This document shows positions 27,571 to 36,711 of a stretch of 64,000 nucleotides of DNA, piece after piece. A program made the translations under genes and the position numbers. Numbering within the stretch: position 1 is the stretch's first letter; every line of letters begins with the position of its first letter. This DNA is from Desulfovibrio sp. (GTDB lineage Bacteria > Desulfobacterota > Desulfovibrionia > Desulfovibrionales > Desulfovibrionaceae): contig JAFSVD010000067.1 in the NCBI GenBank assembly GCA_017450275.1, positions 1-64,000 on the forward strand. Reading direction: 5' to 3'. The notes under the pieces were generated by a model. It saw only the letters and a list, made by a program, of their open reading frames with translations, did not search any database and was not told where the DNA came from.

Positions 27571-28821
27571 ATGTCTGCAATTACGAATTTGCGTGAAGAA
27601 GCCTTGGCTTTGCACAAGGAGCATCAGGGAAAAGTTGCCATCCAGCTCAAAGTGCCAGCCAAGAATGCTGACGATTTGACCCTTGCCTATTCCCCTGGTG
27701 TCGCCGAACCGTGTCTGGCCATTGAAAAAGATCCTGAGCTGCTTGATGTCTATACCAATCACGCAAATTTTGTCTGCGTGGTCTCAAACGGTACTGCTGT
27801 GCTTGGGCTGGGTGACATTGGTGCCAAGGCAGCCATGCCTGTTATGGAAGGCAAGGCGCTTTTGTTTAAGACCTTTGCCGATGTCGATGCCTTTCCTTTG
27901 TGCGTGGATACCAAGGACACCCAGAAGATCGTGGAACTGGTGGAGAGTGTTGCGCCAACCTTTGGCGGGGTGAATTTGGAGGACATCAAAGCGCCTGAAT
28001 GTTTTGTCATAGAACAGGCCTTAAAGGATCGGGGGATTTTTACAGGCCCCATCTTCCATGACGACCAGCATGGAACAGCGGTTGTGACCATGGCTGGTTT
28101 GCTCAATGCCTTAAAGGTTGTTGGCAAGAAATTGGATTCGATTCGGGTGGTGACAAGCGGAGCAGGGGCTGCGGGAACAGCTATCATCCGCCTTTTGATG
28201 GCTGTAGGGCTTAAAAACGTTATTATGTGCGATTCCAAAGGACCAATCTACGATGGCAGACCGACGGGGATGAATCGTTTTAAAGAGGAGATCGCCAAGG
28301 CGACCAATCCCGACAAGGTGTCAGGCACCTTGGCTGATGCGATTAAGGGCGCTGATGTCTTTATCGGGGTCTCTGTGCCCAATGCCTTGGATGAGGCCAT
28401 GATCAAGAGCATGGCCAAGGATCCCATTGTCTTTGCGCAGGCGAACCCCATCCCAGAGATTTGGCCTCTTGAGCGAGCCGTCAAAGCCGGGGCACGTGTT
28501 GTTGCAACAGGCAGATCCGATTGCCCCAATCAGATCAACAATATTTTAGCCTTCCCGGGCATTTTCCGAGGGGCTTTGGATGTGCGGGCAACCGATATTA
28601 ACGATCACATGAAGATCGCGGCAGCCCATGCTATCGCTAACATGGTTTCAGAGGCAGAGCTTTCAAGCACGCATATCATTCCCTTTGCCTTTGATCCTGA
28701 TGTTGCGCCCAATGTTGCCAAGGCAACGGCGCAAGCAGCCATTGAGAGTGGCGTGGCTCGGATAGTTCTTGATCCGGAAACCGTTGCTTCCAACCTCAGA
28801 AAGCGGCTTGCGAATCGATAA
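27571..28821 (+). CDS. NAD(P)-dependent malic enzyme
   Basis: Oxidative decarboxylation of malate to pyruvate. The protein has 416 residues, the short bacterial form without a phosphotransacetylase domain. Active-site segments are LTLAYSPGVAEPC (catalytic Tyr), GDIGAKAAMPVMEGK (Lys) and FHDDQHGTAVV (metal Asp pair). The nucleotide fold has SGAGAAGTAIIRLL, and GRSDCPNQINN is the C-terminal signature. The start ATG 27571 has GGGAG upstream; a TTG at 27541 is the alternative. No clear terminator follows. Confidence 0.95.
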   Translation: MSAITNLREEALALHKEHQGKVAIQLKVPAKNADDLTLAYSPGVAEPCLAIEKDPELLDVYTNHANFVCVVSNGTAVLGLGDIGAKAAMPVMEGKALLFKTFADVDAFPLCVDTKDTQKIVELVESVAPTFGGVNLEDIKAPECFVIEQALKDRGIFTGPIFHDDQHGTAVVTMAGLLNALKVVGKKLDSIRVVTSGAGAAGTAIIRLLMAVGLKNVIMCDSKGPIYDGRPTGMNRFKEEIAKATNPDKVSGTLADAIKGADVFIGVSVPNALDEAMIKSMAKDPIVFAQANPIPEIWPLERAVKAGARVVATGRSDCPNQINNILAFPGIFRGALDVRATDINDHMKIAAAHAIANMVSEAELSSTHIIPFAFDPDVAPNVAKATAQAAIESGVARIVLDPETVASNLRKRLANR

Positions 28822-29165
28822 AGCGATAGCAAAGAATGAGACTGCGTATTGTGTGGTAAAAAAATAAAAAAACGTTACCATCCGATAGGGGTGGGTTTAC
28901 TGATACCGAGTTAGTCGGGAATTCTTGCCTCTCTTTCTGGACAAGAAATGTCCAAAAGAGTCAGATTGACAACGGAAGGGCGGAGTTCATACTCCGTCCT
29001 AAGAGCAGAACAAAACGACAGCAAAAAAGAAAGACCGTGGAGAGATCTCTGACCAGCCAAGGCATTGAGGAAAAACTGTGCAGGCGGAAGAAATTTGGAA
29101 CGATGTATCGGTATCAGTGCGGTTCGTGCTGTAGATGATATTGAGATAATAGGAGATTATTTTTT
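28822..29165. other. Intergenic region with two hairpins before the toxin-antitoxin remnant
   Basis: About 340 nt with no gene. Two hairpins are visible: GGACA/TGTCC at 28939-28953, and GGGCGGAGT/ACTCCGTCC (one G-U pair) at 28978-28999. A TTGACA at 28966-28971 could be part of the antitoxin promoter, with a poor -10. No typical terminator for the malic enzyme gene is seen. Confidence 0.4.
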
Positions 29166-29438
29166 ATGGTAAATCTACAACTTAGTGTCGAAGAATCCCT
29201 TCGAGATAAGGCTCAAGCTGTCGCTGAAGATATAGGTATCGACCTTGAAAGAGCAATATATCTCTTTCTTACACTGATGGTTCAGAAAAATGACCTGCCA
29301 TTTCAAAAAGAAGATGACCCTTTTTATAGTCCTCAAAATCAAGCTCATCTTCGAGAAATATTTGATGACTTTAAGCATAACAGAAATTTTGCGCCCCACG
29401 AGTTGATTGAGGATGAAGATGCTCATTTGGCACAATAA
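29166..29438 (+). CDS. RelB/DinJ-family antitoxin
   Basis: A 90-residue antitoxin. The N-terminal half matches the ribbon-helix-helix DNA-binding form of RelB/DinJ proteins (VNLQLSVEESLRDKAQAVAE and GIDLERAIYLFL); the acidic C-terminal half would wrap a toxin. AGGAG precedes the ATG with a slightly long spacing of about 10 nt. The toxin frame overlaps its 3' end, the usual antitoxin-first order with autoregulation. Its partner is damaged (next entry), so it is functionally an orphan unless it acts on another toxin. Composition is AT-rich compared with flanking genes. Confidence 0.88.
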   Translation: MVNLQLSVEESLRDKAQAVAEDIGIDLERAIYLFLTLMVQKNDLPFQKEDDPFYSPQNQAHLREIFDDFKHNRNFAPHELIEDEDAHLAQ

Positions 29439-29647
29439 AGAAACAAGATCGAAAGACTCTGAGACGGATCAACCAAATTCTTAAAGACATTCAGCGTTCA
29501 CCCTTTGAAGGTCAGGGAAAACCAGAACCACTCAAAGGGGATTTGACAGGCTTGTGGAGCAGACGTATAGACGATTTTAATCGTATAGTTTACGTTATAA
29601 AGGGAGAAGATTGTGTAATCATGCAGTGTAATGGGCATTATAACTAG
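29413..29647 (+). pseudogene. YoeB-family toxin, internally deleted and frameshifted
   Basis: The start MKMLIW is preserved, but the frame then runs to a TAA after 23 codons. The rest of a YoeB protein is intact in another frame: KKQDRKTLRRINQILKDI, then SPFEGQGKPEPLKG, WSRRIDDFNRIVY and CNGHYN, ending at TAG 29645-29647. Compared with YoeB, roughly ten to fifteen codons between LIW and the KK/DRKTLRRIN region are missing. The catalytic Glu, Arg and C-terminal His-Tyr positions survive, but no complete frame encodes them with a start. Confidence 0.8.
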
Positions 29648-29946
29648 ATACTATATATTATTGCATAAATTAAAAAATATGCAATGAGTGGCTAGACGTG
29701 AAGTACTCATTGTTCCATTCGTCTTGTCTTTGCGCAGGCGAACCCCATTCCAAAAAGGGGGGGGGATGGCACAAGTGCTGACCACGGATAAAGATTTTCA
29801 GAATGTTGACAATGGCATGTCCACACCTGGCACTGATTCAGAATACTATCCCTGGTTTCGGCGGAAGGTCAGGAAGGTCGCGTTCGGACATCTGATGAAG
29901 TTGACCGTCTGTCAGAAGAGAGGATAGCCCGTTTATTCGTCGTGTT
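29648..29946. other. Degenerate intergenic stretch with malic-enzyme fragment
   Basis: No gene I can support; a 79-codon frame at 29688 is not protein-like. It contains an inverted repeat ATTGCATA/TATGCAAT (29660-29685), a G-run near 29757, and 24 nt (29725-29748) identical to 28428-28451 inside the malic enzyme gene. Confidence 0.5.
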
Positions 29947-29994
29947 TAAAAAAATTGCCGTCTCTCGTCGCCGAAGTGCGAAGAGAGACGGCGT
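29947..29994 (-). terminator. argJ terminator
   Basis: On the minus strand GCCGTCTCTC pairs with GAGAGACGGC, followed by AATTTTTTT. It lies just downstream of the argJ stop at 30015. Confidence 0.85.
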
Positions 29995-30014
29995 TTTGCA
30001 ATGGTGGCTTAGGA

Positions 30015-31208
30015 TCAGGATCTGTAGTCGGCATTCAAGGAGACGTATTCGTGTCCAAGGTCTGAGGCCAGAAGGGTGAAGGAGCCAGATCCATTGCCGA
30101 GAGAGATTGTGATGGGGATGGAATCTGCTTTGAGGCGATTTGTCAATTCGTCTTCACAATCGTCGTTTTGGGGTTGGCCATGTGAAAAGCGGAGGATGCC
30201 GCACAGCGTGAGCGTGACCGATTCTGGGTCAAAGTCAGCACCGCTATAGCCAATGGCTGTGATAATGCGTCCCCAGTTTGCATCGCCGCCGTAGATGGCT
30301 GTTTTGACCAGTTGGGAATTGCCCACACTGCGGGCAACGATTTCGGCATAGGCATCGTCTTTGGCACCGACGACCGAAATTTCGAGGATTTTTTTCGCGC
30401 CTTCGCCATCCATAACCAGCATACGGGCGACATCGCCTAAAATTGAGGTCAGGGTCTGTTCAAAGACGGGGAGATCTTGGTCAGAAATCTGAACACCTGA
30501 GGCCGCGTTTGCCAGGCCAATGATCGAATCGTTGGTTGAGGTGTCCCCGTCAACGGATACGCGGTTAAAGGTTTTTGCAACAGCCCGGGTAAACATCTTC
30601 TGCCACGGTTTTTGCGCAATATCCGCATCGGTGAGACAGACACAGAGCATGGTTGCCATATTGGGACAAATCATGCCTGCCCCCTTGGCCATGACTGTCA
30701 GATGCACGGTGCCATGGGAGAGAGTGAGATCCAAGGCGCGGTATTTGGGGAAGGCGTCTGTCGTCATGAAGGCGCGGGTAAAGCCCTCGGCATCCTTGCT
30801 GCCAAGGGAGGAGACAGCGTTTGGCAGCGCCTTGAGCATTTTGTCCATGGGCAGTTGCGCGCCAATCACCCCTGTTGAGAGCACAAGGACTTGGCTTGGT
30901 TCTTTGGCAATGTATTTGGCCACCGCTGTTTGGCAGGTGCGCACATTGGCTATCCCCTCTTCTCCTGTGCAGGCATTGGCCTGGCCGGAATTGGCAAGCA
31001 GAGCAAAGACAGGTGCGCCATGGGCTAAGATCTCCTTGCAGGCAAGCACAGGCGCTGCGCAAAAGCGATTCTGGGTGAAGAGACCGGCATAGACGCAAGG
31101 CGTATCCGAAATGATGAGGCCGAGATCAGGCCGATTGGGCGTTTTAAATCCTGCTTCCGCGGTACCTGCCCGAAAGCCTTTTGGCAGTGATTGATCGTGG
31201 TTTGCCAT
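30015..31208 (-). CDS. argJ: Bifunctional ornithine acetyltransferase / N-acetylglutamate synthase
   Basis: Transfers acetyl from N-acetylornithine to glutamate in the cyclic arginine pathway. The protein has 397 residues. The precursor self-cleaves before a Thr: the motif is KGAGMICPNMATML, with cleavage at Ala-Thr giving alpha and beta chains. FNRVSVDGDTSTND and YGGDANWGRI are family signatures. The start ATG 31208 gives MANHDQS with AAGGAT upstream; a longer frame crosses the fusA terminator. Acetylornithine-only versus bifunctional activity cannot be decided from sequence alone. Confidence 0.95.
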   Translation of the reverse strand: MANHDQSLPKGFRAGTAEAGFKTPNRPDLGLIISDTPCVYAGLFTQNRFCAAPVLACKEILAHGAPVFALLANSGQANACTGEEGIANVRTCQTAVAKYIAKEPSQVLVLSTGVIGAQLPMDKMLKALPNAVSSLGSKDAEGFTRAFMTTDAFPKYRALDLTLSHGTVHLTVMAKGAGMICPNMATMLCVCLTDADIAQKPWQKMFTRAVAKTFNRVSVDGDTSTNDSIIGLANAASGVQISDQDLPVFEQTLTSILGDVARMLVMDGEGAKKILEISVVGAKDDAYAEIVARSVGNSQLVKTAIYGGDANWGRIITAIGYSGADFDPESVTLTLCGILRFSHGQPQNDDCEDELTNRLKADSIPITISLGNGSGSFTLLASDLGHEYVSLNADYRS

Positions 31209-31230
31209 GATTGATCCTTTACAATGGGAG

Positions 31231-31260
31231 AAAAAAGCCCCGAAAGCGGGCTTTCGGGGC
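31231..31260 (-). terminator. fusA terminator
   Basis: On the minus strand GCCCCGAAAG-CCCG-CTTTCGGGGC followed by TTTTTT, between the fusA stop (31271) and the argJ start. It separates the two genes. Confidence 0.92.
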
Positions 31261-31270
31261 ATGCACTTGA

Positions 31271-33349
31271 TTAGGCGCGGGATTTTTGAATTTCGTCCGC
31301 TATGGCCTGGGGAACACGTTCATAATGGTGGAATTGCATGGTGAAGGTTGCTCGGCCTTGCGTGCGGGATCGTAAATCCGTTGCATAGCCAAACATGGAG
31401 GCCAGTGGCACTTGGGCACGCACGCTTTGTGCGCCTCCAGCTCGTGCTTCCATGCTTTGGACGCGTCCGCGGCGACCGTTTAAATCGCCCATCACATCGC
31501 CCAGATATTCCTCAGGGGTGACCACCTCAACATCCATGATGGGTTCAAGAAGGACAGGGCCTGCTTTCTGCATGGCGTCTTTAATAGCCATGGAACCAGC
31601 CACATAGAAGGCCTGTTCGGAAGAGTCAACTTCGTGGTAGGAACCAAAGACTAGATTGACCTTCACATCCACGCAGGGGAAGCCGGCGAGCACGCCGCTC
31701 TTCATGGCGTCTTGAATACCTTTGTCGATGGAGGGGATGTATTCCTTGGGAATCACACCACCTGTGATGGAGTTGGTGAAGGCATAGCCTTCGCCGGGAT
31801 TGGGTTCGATTTCAATCACGCAATGCCCGTACTGTCCACGACCACCAGACTGCTTGACGTGTTTCATGTCGGATTTTGCCGGCTTGGAAATCGTCTCACG
31901 ATAGGCCACCTGGGGTTTGCCGACATTGGCGTTCACCCCGAATTCACGGGTCAGCCGGTCGACGATAATATCCAGATGGAGTTCGCCCATGCCTGAGATC
32001 AGGGTCTGGTTGGTTTCTTCGTCGCCTTTCACCCTGAAGGAGGGGTCTTCTTTGGCGAGCTTGTTTAAGGCCGCCGAAAGGGCGTCGCGGTCTGCCTTGG
32101 TCTTGGGCTCAATGGCAACCTCGATAACCGGTTCAGGAATATTTAAGGATTCCAGAATGACCGGGCGTTTTTCATCGCACAAGGTGTCGCCTGTTGAGGC
32201 GTTTTTGAGACCAACCAAGGCAACGATATCGCCAGCCCCTGCCCATTTGATGTCTTCGCGTTTGTTCGCGTGCATCTTCAGGATACGGCCAATGCGCTCT
32301 TTTTTGCCCGTATTGGCATCAAAGACCGTCATGCCCGATTCCAAGGTGCCGGAATAGATGCGGAAAAAGGAGAGGTGGCCGATGAAGGGGTCGGAAAAGA
32401 GCTTGAAGACAAGACCGGCGAGGGGTTCTTTGTCCGTGCAATGGCACTCAACAATCGTCTCTTCCTTGCCGGGCACATGGCCTGTCATGGGCGGAATATC
32501 AACCGGAGACGGCAGATAGCTCACAATGGCATCGAGCAGCGGTTGCACGCCCATGTTGCGGAAGGCTGAACCGCACAAAACCGGCACGATATTGCGGGCG
32601 ATCGTTGCCTTGCGCACGCAGGAGATGATCTCTTCTTCGGTCAGTTTTTCGCCCGAAAGATACTTGTCGAGCAGGGCTTCGTCTTCTTCCGCCACGGCTT
32701 CAAGCATGGCATGGTGTTTTTCTTCATACTGCGCCTGCATATCAGCGGGGATCTCGCCGATCAGCATGTTGGCGCCCTTGGTCTCCTTGTCGAAGCGAAT
32801 CGCTTTGCCGGTGACAAGGTCAATAACCCCTTCAAACTTGTCTTCCGCGCCAATGGGGATCTGAAGGGCAACGGGTTTGGCACCCAGGCGCTCATGGATC
32901 ATGGAAACGGCGCGGGAAAAGTTTGCGCCAATGCGATCCATTTTGTTGATAAAGCAGATTCGAGGAACATTGTACCGGTCAGCCTGACGCCATACGGTTT
33001 CAGACTGGGGTTCAACGCCAGCAACCGCGTCAAACACGCAGACAGCACCGTCCAAAACGCGCAGGGAACGCTCCACCTCGATGGTGAAGTCCACGTGCCC
33101 GGGGGTGTCGATGATGTCAATGCGGTGATCTTTCCAATAACAGGTGGTTGCGGCAGAGGTGATGGTAATGCCACGTTCCTGTTCCTGCTCCATCCAGTCC
33201 ATGGTGGACTCACCGTCGTGCGTCTCCCCGATTTTGTGATTGACGCCAGTATAGAACAGGATACGCTCAGTGGTTGTTGTTTTGCCCGCGTCAATATGCG
33301 CCATGATGCCGATATTGCGCTGCATGTCCAAGGCTACGGTGCGAGACAC
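31271..33349 (-). CDS. fusA: Translation elongation factor G
   Basis: The GTPase that drives ribosomal translocation, 692 residues, full length. G1 is [13 protein letters not shown]2 is RGITITSA, G3 is DTPGHVDF and G4 is NKMD. Domains II-V follow, including the domain IV loop region near GGRGQYGHC. It starts with GTG (33349) preceded by AAGGAG at 8 nt. It is third in the str operon after rpsL and rpsG (83-nt gap) and is followed directly by a strong terminator, so tuf and the S10 operon are not linked. Confidence 0.97.
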   Translation of the reverse strand: MSRTVALDMQRNIGIMAHIDAGKTTTTERILFYTGVNHKIGETHDGESTMDWMEQEQERGITITSAATTCYWKDHRIDIIDTPGHVDFTIEVERSLRVLDGAVCVFDAVAGVEPQSETVWRQADRYNVPRICFINKMDRIGANFSRAVSMIHERLGAKPVALQIPIGAEDKFEGVIDLVTGKAIRFDKETKGANMLIGEIPADMQAQYEEKHHAMLEAVAEEDEALLDKYLSGEKLTEEEIISCVRKATIARNIVPVLCGSAFRNMGVQPLLDAIVSYLPSPVDIPPMTGHVPGKEETIVECHCTDKEPLAGLVFKLFSDPFIGHLSFFRIYSGTLESGMTVFDANTGKKERIGRILKMHANKREDIKWAGAGDIVALVGLKNASTGDTLCDEKRPVILESLNIPEPVIEVAIEPKTKADRDALSAALNKLAKEDPSFRVKGDEETNQTLISGMGELHLDIIVDRLTREFGVNANVGKPQVAYRETISKPAKSDMKHVKQSGGRGQYGHCVIEIEPNPGEGYAFTNSITGGVIPKEYIPSIDKGIQDAMKSGVLAGFPCVDVKVNLVFGSYHEVDSSEQAFYVAGSMAIKDAMQKAGPVLLEPIMDVEVVTPEEYLGDVMGDLNGRRGRVQSMEARAGGAQSVRAQVPLASMFGYATDLRSRTQGRATFTMQFHHYERVPQAIADEIQKSRA

Positions 33350-33432
33350 AGATGTTTCTCCTTCACGACCACGCCCTTGTGATCGTCTTCAATCTAACGG
33401 GAAGCAATCGCCGAGAGTTGCCAACCAGCCTC

Positions 33433-33903
33433 TTACCAGCGAAAATGCGAGAAGGCCTTATTGGCATCAGCCATGCGATGGGTATCTTCACGTTTTTTTA
33501 CCGCACCACCGCGGCCATTATAGGCATCGATGAATTCGCCTGAAAGCTTCGCGGTCATCCCTTTTTCGCCCCGAGAGCGGGCGTAATTGATGATCCAGCG
33601 AATGGAGAGGGAGATCTGGCGGTCAGGATGCACATCCATGGGCACTTGATAGGTTGCCCCGCCCACACGACGGGCTTTGACTTCCATATGGGGCTTGACA
33701 TTGTCGAGCACCTTTTCAAAGGCACGCATGGGATCTTCCCCGGTTTTTTCCGCCAAAGCGTTCAGGGAATTGTAAAAAATTTTTTCGGCTGCCCCGCGTT
33801 TGCCGTTGTACATAAGACGGTTGACGAATTTGGTGACGAGGCGGCTGTTATAGAGCGGATCGGGCAAAATTTCCCGTTTAGGCACTGAACCTTTCCGTGG
33901 CAT
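33433..33903 (-). CDS. rpsG: 30S ribosomal protein S7
   Basis: A 156-residue 16S rRNA-binding protein that nucleates the 30S head. The start [11 protein letters not shown] at 33903 matches the family; a 23-codon upstream extension is unlikely. [13 protein letters not shown] and NKAFSHFRW (C-terminus) are characteristic. In other bacteria S7 autoregulates the str operon; the ~140-nt rpsL-rpsG gap could hold such a site, but I did not identify one. Confidence 0.97.
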   Translation of the reverse strand: MPRKGSVPKREILPDPLYNSRLVTKFVNRLMYNGKRGAAEKIFYNSLNALAEKTGEDPMRAFEKVLDNVKPHMEVKARRVGGATYQVPMDVHPDRQISLSIRWIINYARSRGEKGMTAKLSGEFIDAYNGRGGAVKKREDTHRMADANKAFSHFRW

Positions 33904-34043
33904 GGGGTTTCTCCTTCCACACGTTATGACCACACATATTGGCAGAACCAACCCCGCAGCCAAGGGCTGCATGGCACTGCCTCGGGTCGATCATTGAAAT
34001 AAGGTCATGGGACTTGCGTAGTATAAAGAGCACGGACGCGATG

Positions 34044-34415
34044 TTATTTCGGCCGTTTTGCGCCGTATTTGGAGCGGCTTTTTCTCCGGTCGGCAACACC
34101 GCCTGTATCCAAGGTGCCGCGCACGATGTGGTACCGAACACCAGGAAGGTCTTTCACACGACCACCACGGATGATGACAACCGAGTGTTCCTGGAGATTG
34201 TGGCCTTCGCCGGGGATGTAGGCGGTCACTTCGATGCCATTGGTCAAGCGCACACGAGCAACTTTCCGCAAGGCTGAGTTGGGTTTTTTCGGCGTGGTTG
34301 TGTACACGCGGGTGCAGACGCCACGGCGTTGCGGGCAGGCCTGCAACGCCGGTGTTTTTTTCCGTTTCACCACGGCTTTCCGTTCAATACGGATAAGCTG
34401 GTTGATGGTGGGCAT
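34044..34415 (-). CDS. rpsL: 30S ribosomal protein S12
   Basis: A decoding-centre protein of 123 residues. The start [10 protein letters not shown] at 34415 has GGGAGG upstream. [16 protein letters not shown] contains the conserved Lys pair of the streptomycin-response region, and the second loop GVRYHIVRG is normal. It is first in the str operon with its own promoter immediately upstream. Confidence 0.97.
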   Translation of the reverse strand: MPTINQLIRIERKAVVKRKKTPALQACPQRRGVCTRVYTTTPKKPNSALRKVARVRLTNGIEVTAYIPGEGHNLQEHSVVIIRGGRVKDLPGVRYHIVRGTLDTGGVADRRKSRSKYGAKRPK

Positions 34416-34446
34416 AGTAATCCTCCCTTTCGGTTTAAAAAAGAAT

Positions 34447-34476
34447 TTCATACGCCGAGGCTTCTTGACTTGTCAA
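34447..34476 (-). promoter_or_regulatory. str operon promoter (rpsL)
   Basis: On the minus strand TTGACA (34476-34471), an 18-nt spacer, TATGAA (34452-34447), about 32 nt before the rpsL ATG. It fits in the 68-nt gap after the GNAT-type gene and makes rpsL-rpsG-fusA a separate unit. Confidence 0.7.
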
Positions 34477-34483
34477 GAATGCG

Positions 34484-35488
34484 CTACGCATGGCGCAAAA
34501 ACCACGATTGCAGGGGAAAACGCAATTCTGTCCAGTGGGCTTTGTAGGCCATTTTCTCCCCGGTTATTGGTCCCATATCGTAGCGAACGCAGCCTTCGTC
34601 GCAGAGCCATTTGATTTGTTCAAATTGCAAAATATTGCCGATGGAATAGGCGGCACAGTCCATGGCGTAGCTGAATTGTTGACCGCGGTAGATTTTGTTC
34701 GAAAGACCGCCAAAGATAAAACCAATGTCTTTTCCGTCTTTTTGGGCAAAGATCACGCGGGCTTTGCCCTCAATAGCCAACTGTGTGAGAAGAAGGTCGT
34801 AAAAGGGTGTTGTATGGGGATGCAAAATCCCATTGTGTTCCTGGCCTTTCCAGCTTTTTTGTTCAACAGCCAGCATGCGTTGGTAGCAGGTGTGGGCGTC
34901 TTCGTGGTTTGTGGGGCTTTGGCGTTCAAAGAGAATACCAGCGTTTTGAGCCCGTCCGCACGCTTTTTTGAGTTTTTGGCGGAAGTTGGCTGAGCGGTTT
35001 GCGAGAAAGGTGTCGAGGCCGCCATCCAGGGACGCTGCGCATTGGATGGATTCGTGCAAGAGGAAAAAGGCAAAGGTGTGCCCGAGATTGACCAAGAGTT
35101 CGTTCGAGAAGGGATGGTGGGGCGCCATGCCGCCAAGCACGATGACGGGAAAATTCGCCGGACCAAAGGTGGCTTCGATGCAGTCAAGCGCCTCAAAAAA
35201 GAGGGGCAGCGGATCCGATCCCAAGAGGGGGCGGTCGTAGAGCCAGGAGGATTCCAGTGGAACGAGATAGGTCTCCTTGTCTCGTTGTTCGGCGAACAAG
35301 ACCATATTCCCGTGTTCTTGCATGCACAAGACGCGGCGTTCGTTGCCGTGTGCCCGATGGTAGCTGAGTACCCAAGGGGGTTCTGAGCAGCAGGGATCGG
35401 GAAGCTCGGAGAGCTGGCAGCTTGTATGCCAGGCAGTGAGGGCTTCCGCAGGAAGGATGTCGGGGAGAGGTTCAAAGGCGATATTCAC
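34484..35488 (-). CDS. FemAB/GNAT-type acyltransferase (BioF2-like)
   Basis: About 334 residues. The C-terminal two-thirds match the BioF2-like acetyltransferase form of the GNAT fold: NFRQKLKKACGRAQ, an aromatic segment near PFYDLLLTQLAIEGKARVIF, DGKDIGFIFGG, and YDMGPITGEKMAYKAHW close to the end. Related FemAB-type proteins accompany exopolysaccharide clusters that also have polysaccharide deacetylase and asparagine-synthase genes, as here. The start is uncertain: GTG 35488 lies 8 nt after the stop of the upstream lipoprotein gene but has a poor ribosome site; the open frame extends to 35641. It is the last gene of the minus-strand unit. Confidence 0.78.
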   Translation of the reverse strand: MNIAFEPLPDILPAEALTAWHTSCQLSELPDPCCSEPPWVLSYHRAHGNERRVLCMQEHGNMVLFAEQRDKETYLVPLESSWLYDRPLLGSDPLPLFFEALDCIEATFGPANFPVIVLGGMAPHHPFSNELLVNLGHTFAFFLLHESIQCAASLDGGLDTFLANRSANFRQKLKKACGRAQNAGILFERQSPTNHEDAHTCYQRMLAVEQKSWKGQEHNGILHPHTTPFYDLLLTQLAIEGKARVIFAQKDGKDIGFIFGGLSNKIYRGQQFSYAMDCAAYSIGNILQFEQIKWLCDEGCVRYDMGPITGEKMAYKAHWTELRFPLQSWFLRHA

Positions 35489-35495
35489 GGGCGTA

Positions 35496-35861
35496 CTATT
35501 GGGTGTTTGGCAGTCTCTGCCACGTTGTGAGCTTGGCTGGGGTGAAAAGGAGACGTTCCTCCCCAAAGCAAATCGTATCGTCAACAGTGGCTGCAAGGCG
35601 GAAGATGGCAGAGGAAGTCTTGGATTGCCTGTTCTTTGCAAGGGCTTTCAGGGCTTTTTGCTTGGAACAGTAGACGGGAAAGGCTTGTACCTTGGGATTG
35701 ACCCACACCGTATCTCCGCTCGCCAAGGCAAAGAGATAGTGTTCAGGCCCAAGAATCCAGAGCTCCTGGCACTCTTCGGGGGGAGGAGCTGGTGGGCTTT
35801 TGGCTGCGCAGCCAGCAAGGAGCAGGAGGCAGAGAAGAAGAAGTCGCATGAGAATGCACAT
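35496..35861 (-). CDS. Small lipoprotein
   Basis: A 121-residue predicted lipoprotein: hydrophobic leader LLLLCLLLL and lipobox LAGC with Cys18, followed by a Pro-rich linker (SPPAPPPEE) and a short domain of ~90 residues I do not recognise. It begins 2 nt after the htpX stop, so it is translated with it. A second in-frame ATG at 35849 is possible but gives a very short signal. Gram-negative envelope localisation is implied. Confidence 0.75.
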   Translation of the reverse strand: MCILMRLLLLCLLLLAGCAAKSPPAPPPEECQELWILGPEHYLFALASGDTVWVNPKVQAFPVYCSKQKALKALAKNRQSKTSSAIFRLAATVDDTICFGEERLLFTPAKLTTWQRLPNTQ

Positions 35862-35863
35862 CG

Positions 35864-36703
35864 TTAGCGCATCTGCCGCAAGCGCTGGATACGCTCTGTG
35901 AGCGGAGGATGTGTGCTAAAGAGGTTGTTCACCGAATCACTCACCGCAAAGGCCGGTTTGACGATAAACATGTGTTCGGTTGAAGGATTGCCGGTCTGCA
36001 GGGGAATCTGCCCGCTCGCTCGCCCCAATTCTTCCAAGGCTTGGGCGAGATAGTCGGGATTGCGGCAGAGCCTGGCTCCGGTTTCATCGGCGAGATATTC
36101 CCTGGATCGAGAAATGGCCATTTGGATGAGCGAGGCGGCAATGGGCGCCAAAAGCATCAGAAGCAGGGCAGCAATGGGATTGCTCCCTTCTTCGCGATTG
36201 CCAAAGAGGTGGGCAAATTGGAAGAAATTGGCAATGCTCACAATGGCTGAGCCTAAAACCGCGGCCATGGTCTGAATCAAAATATCTCGATTGGCAATAT
36301 GAGCTATTTCATGGGCAAGCACACCGGCAAGCTGTTCCGAGCTCATCATGCGCAAAAGACCTTCGGTCACAGCGACTGCCGCGTGTTCAGGATCCCTGCC
36401 TGTTGCAAAGGCATTGGGGCTTTCTTCGGGAACAATATAGATGCGAGGCATGGGGATGCGCGCTCGTCTGGCGAGTGTGCCAACGATTTCGTGCAGAAAG
36501 GGCGCATCATCGGGTGTGGTTTCTCGGGCATGGTACATGGAAAGCACAAGGGAATCCGAGAACCAGTAGCTGCCAAGATTCATGCAAAGGGCGAGAACCA
36601 GAGCAATGAGGGTGCCTGTCTGACCGCCCAAGACGTTTCCGAGCAGAAGGAGAAAGGCAGAGAGTATTCCCAAAAGCAGTATTGTTTTTATTTGGCTATT
36701 CAT
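35864..36703 (-). CDS. htpX: HtpX-type membrane zinc metalloprotease
   Basis: Membrane protein quality control, 279 residues. Two N-terminal membrane helices (ILSAFLLLLGNVLGG and GTLIALVLALCMNLG), the zinc motif HEIAHIANRD, a later hydrophobic pair, and the third-ligand segment SREYLADETGA. The start ATG 36703 has AGGAGAG upstream. It is 8 nt downstream of the asparagine-synthase-like gene, an unusual neighbour for a stress protease. Confidence 0.93.
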   Translation of the reverse strand: MNSQIKTILLLGILSAFLLLLGNVLGGQTGTLIALVLALCMNLGSYWFSDSLVLSMYHARETTPDDAPFLHEIVGTLARRARIPMPRIYIVPEESPNAFATGRDPEHAAVAVTEGLLRMMSSEQLAGVLAHEIAHIANRDILIQTMAAVLGSAIVSIANFFQFAHLFGNREEGSNPIAALLLMLLAPIAASLIQMAISRSREYLADETGARLCRNPDYLAQALEELGRASGQIPLQTGNPSTEHMFIVKPAFAVSDSVNNLFSTHPPLTERIQRLRQMR

Positions 36704-36711
36704 ACGCTCTC

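Noticed and set aside
29688..29927. 79-codon plus-strand frame after the YoeB remnant
   Set aside because: No ribosome site; it contains the 24-nt malic enzyme copy and a G-run, and the translation is not protein-like.
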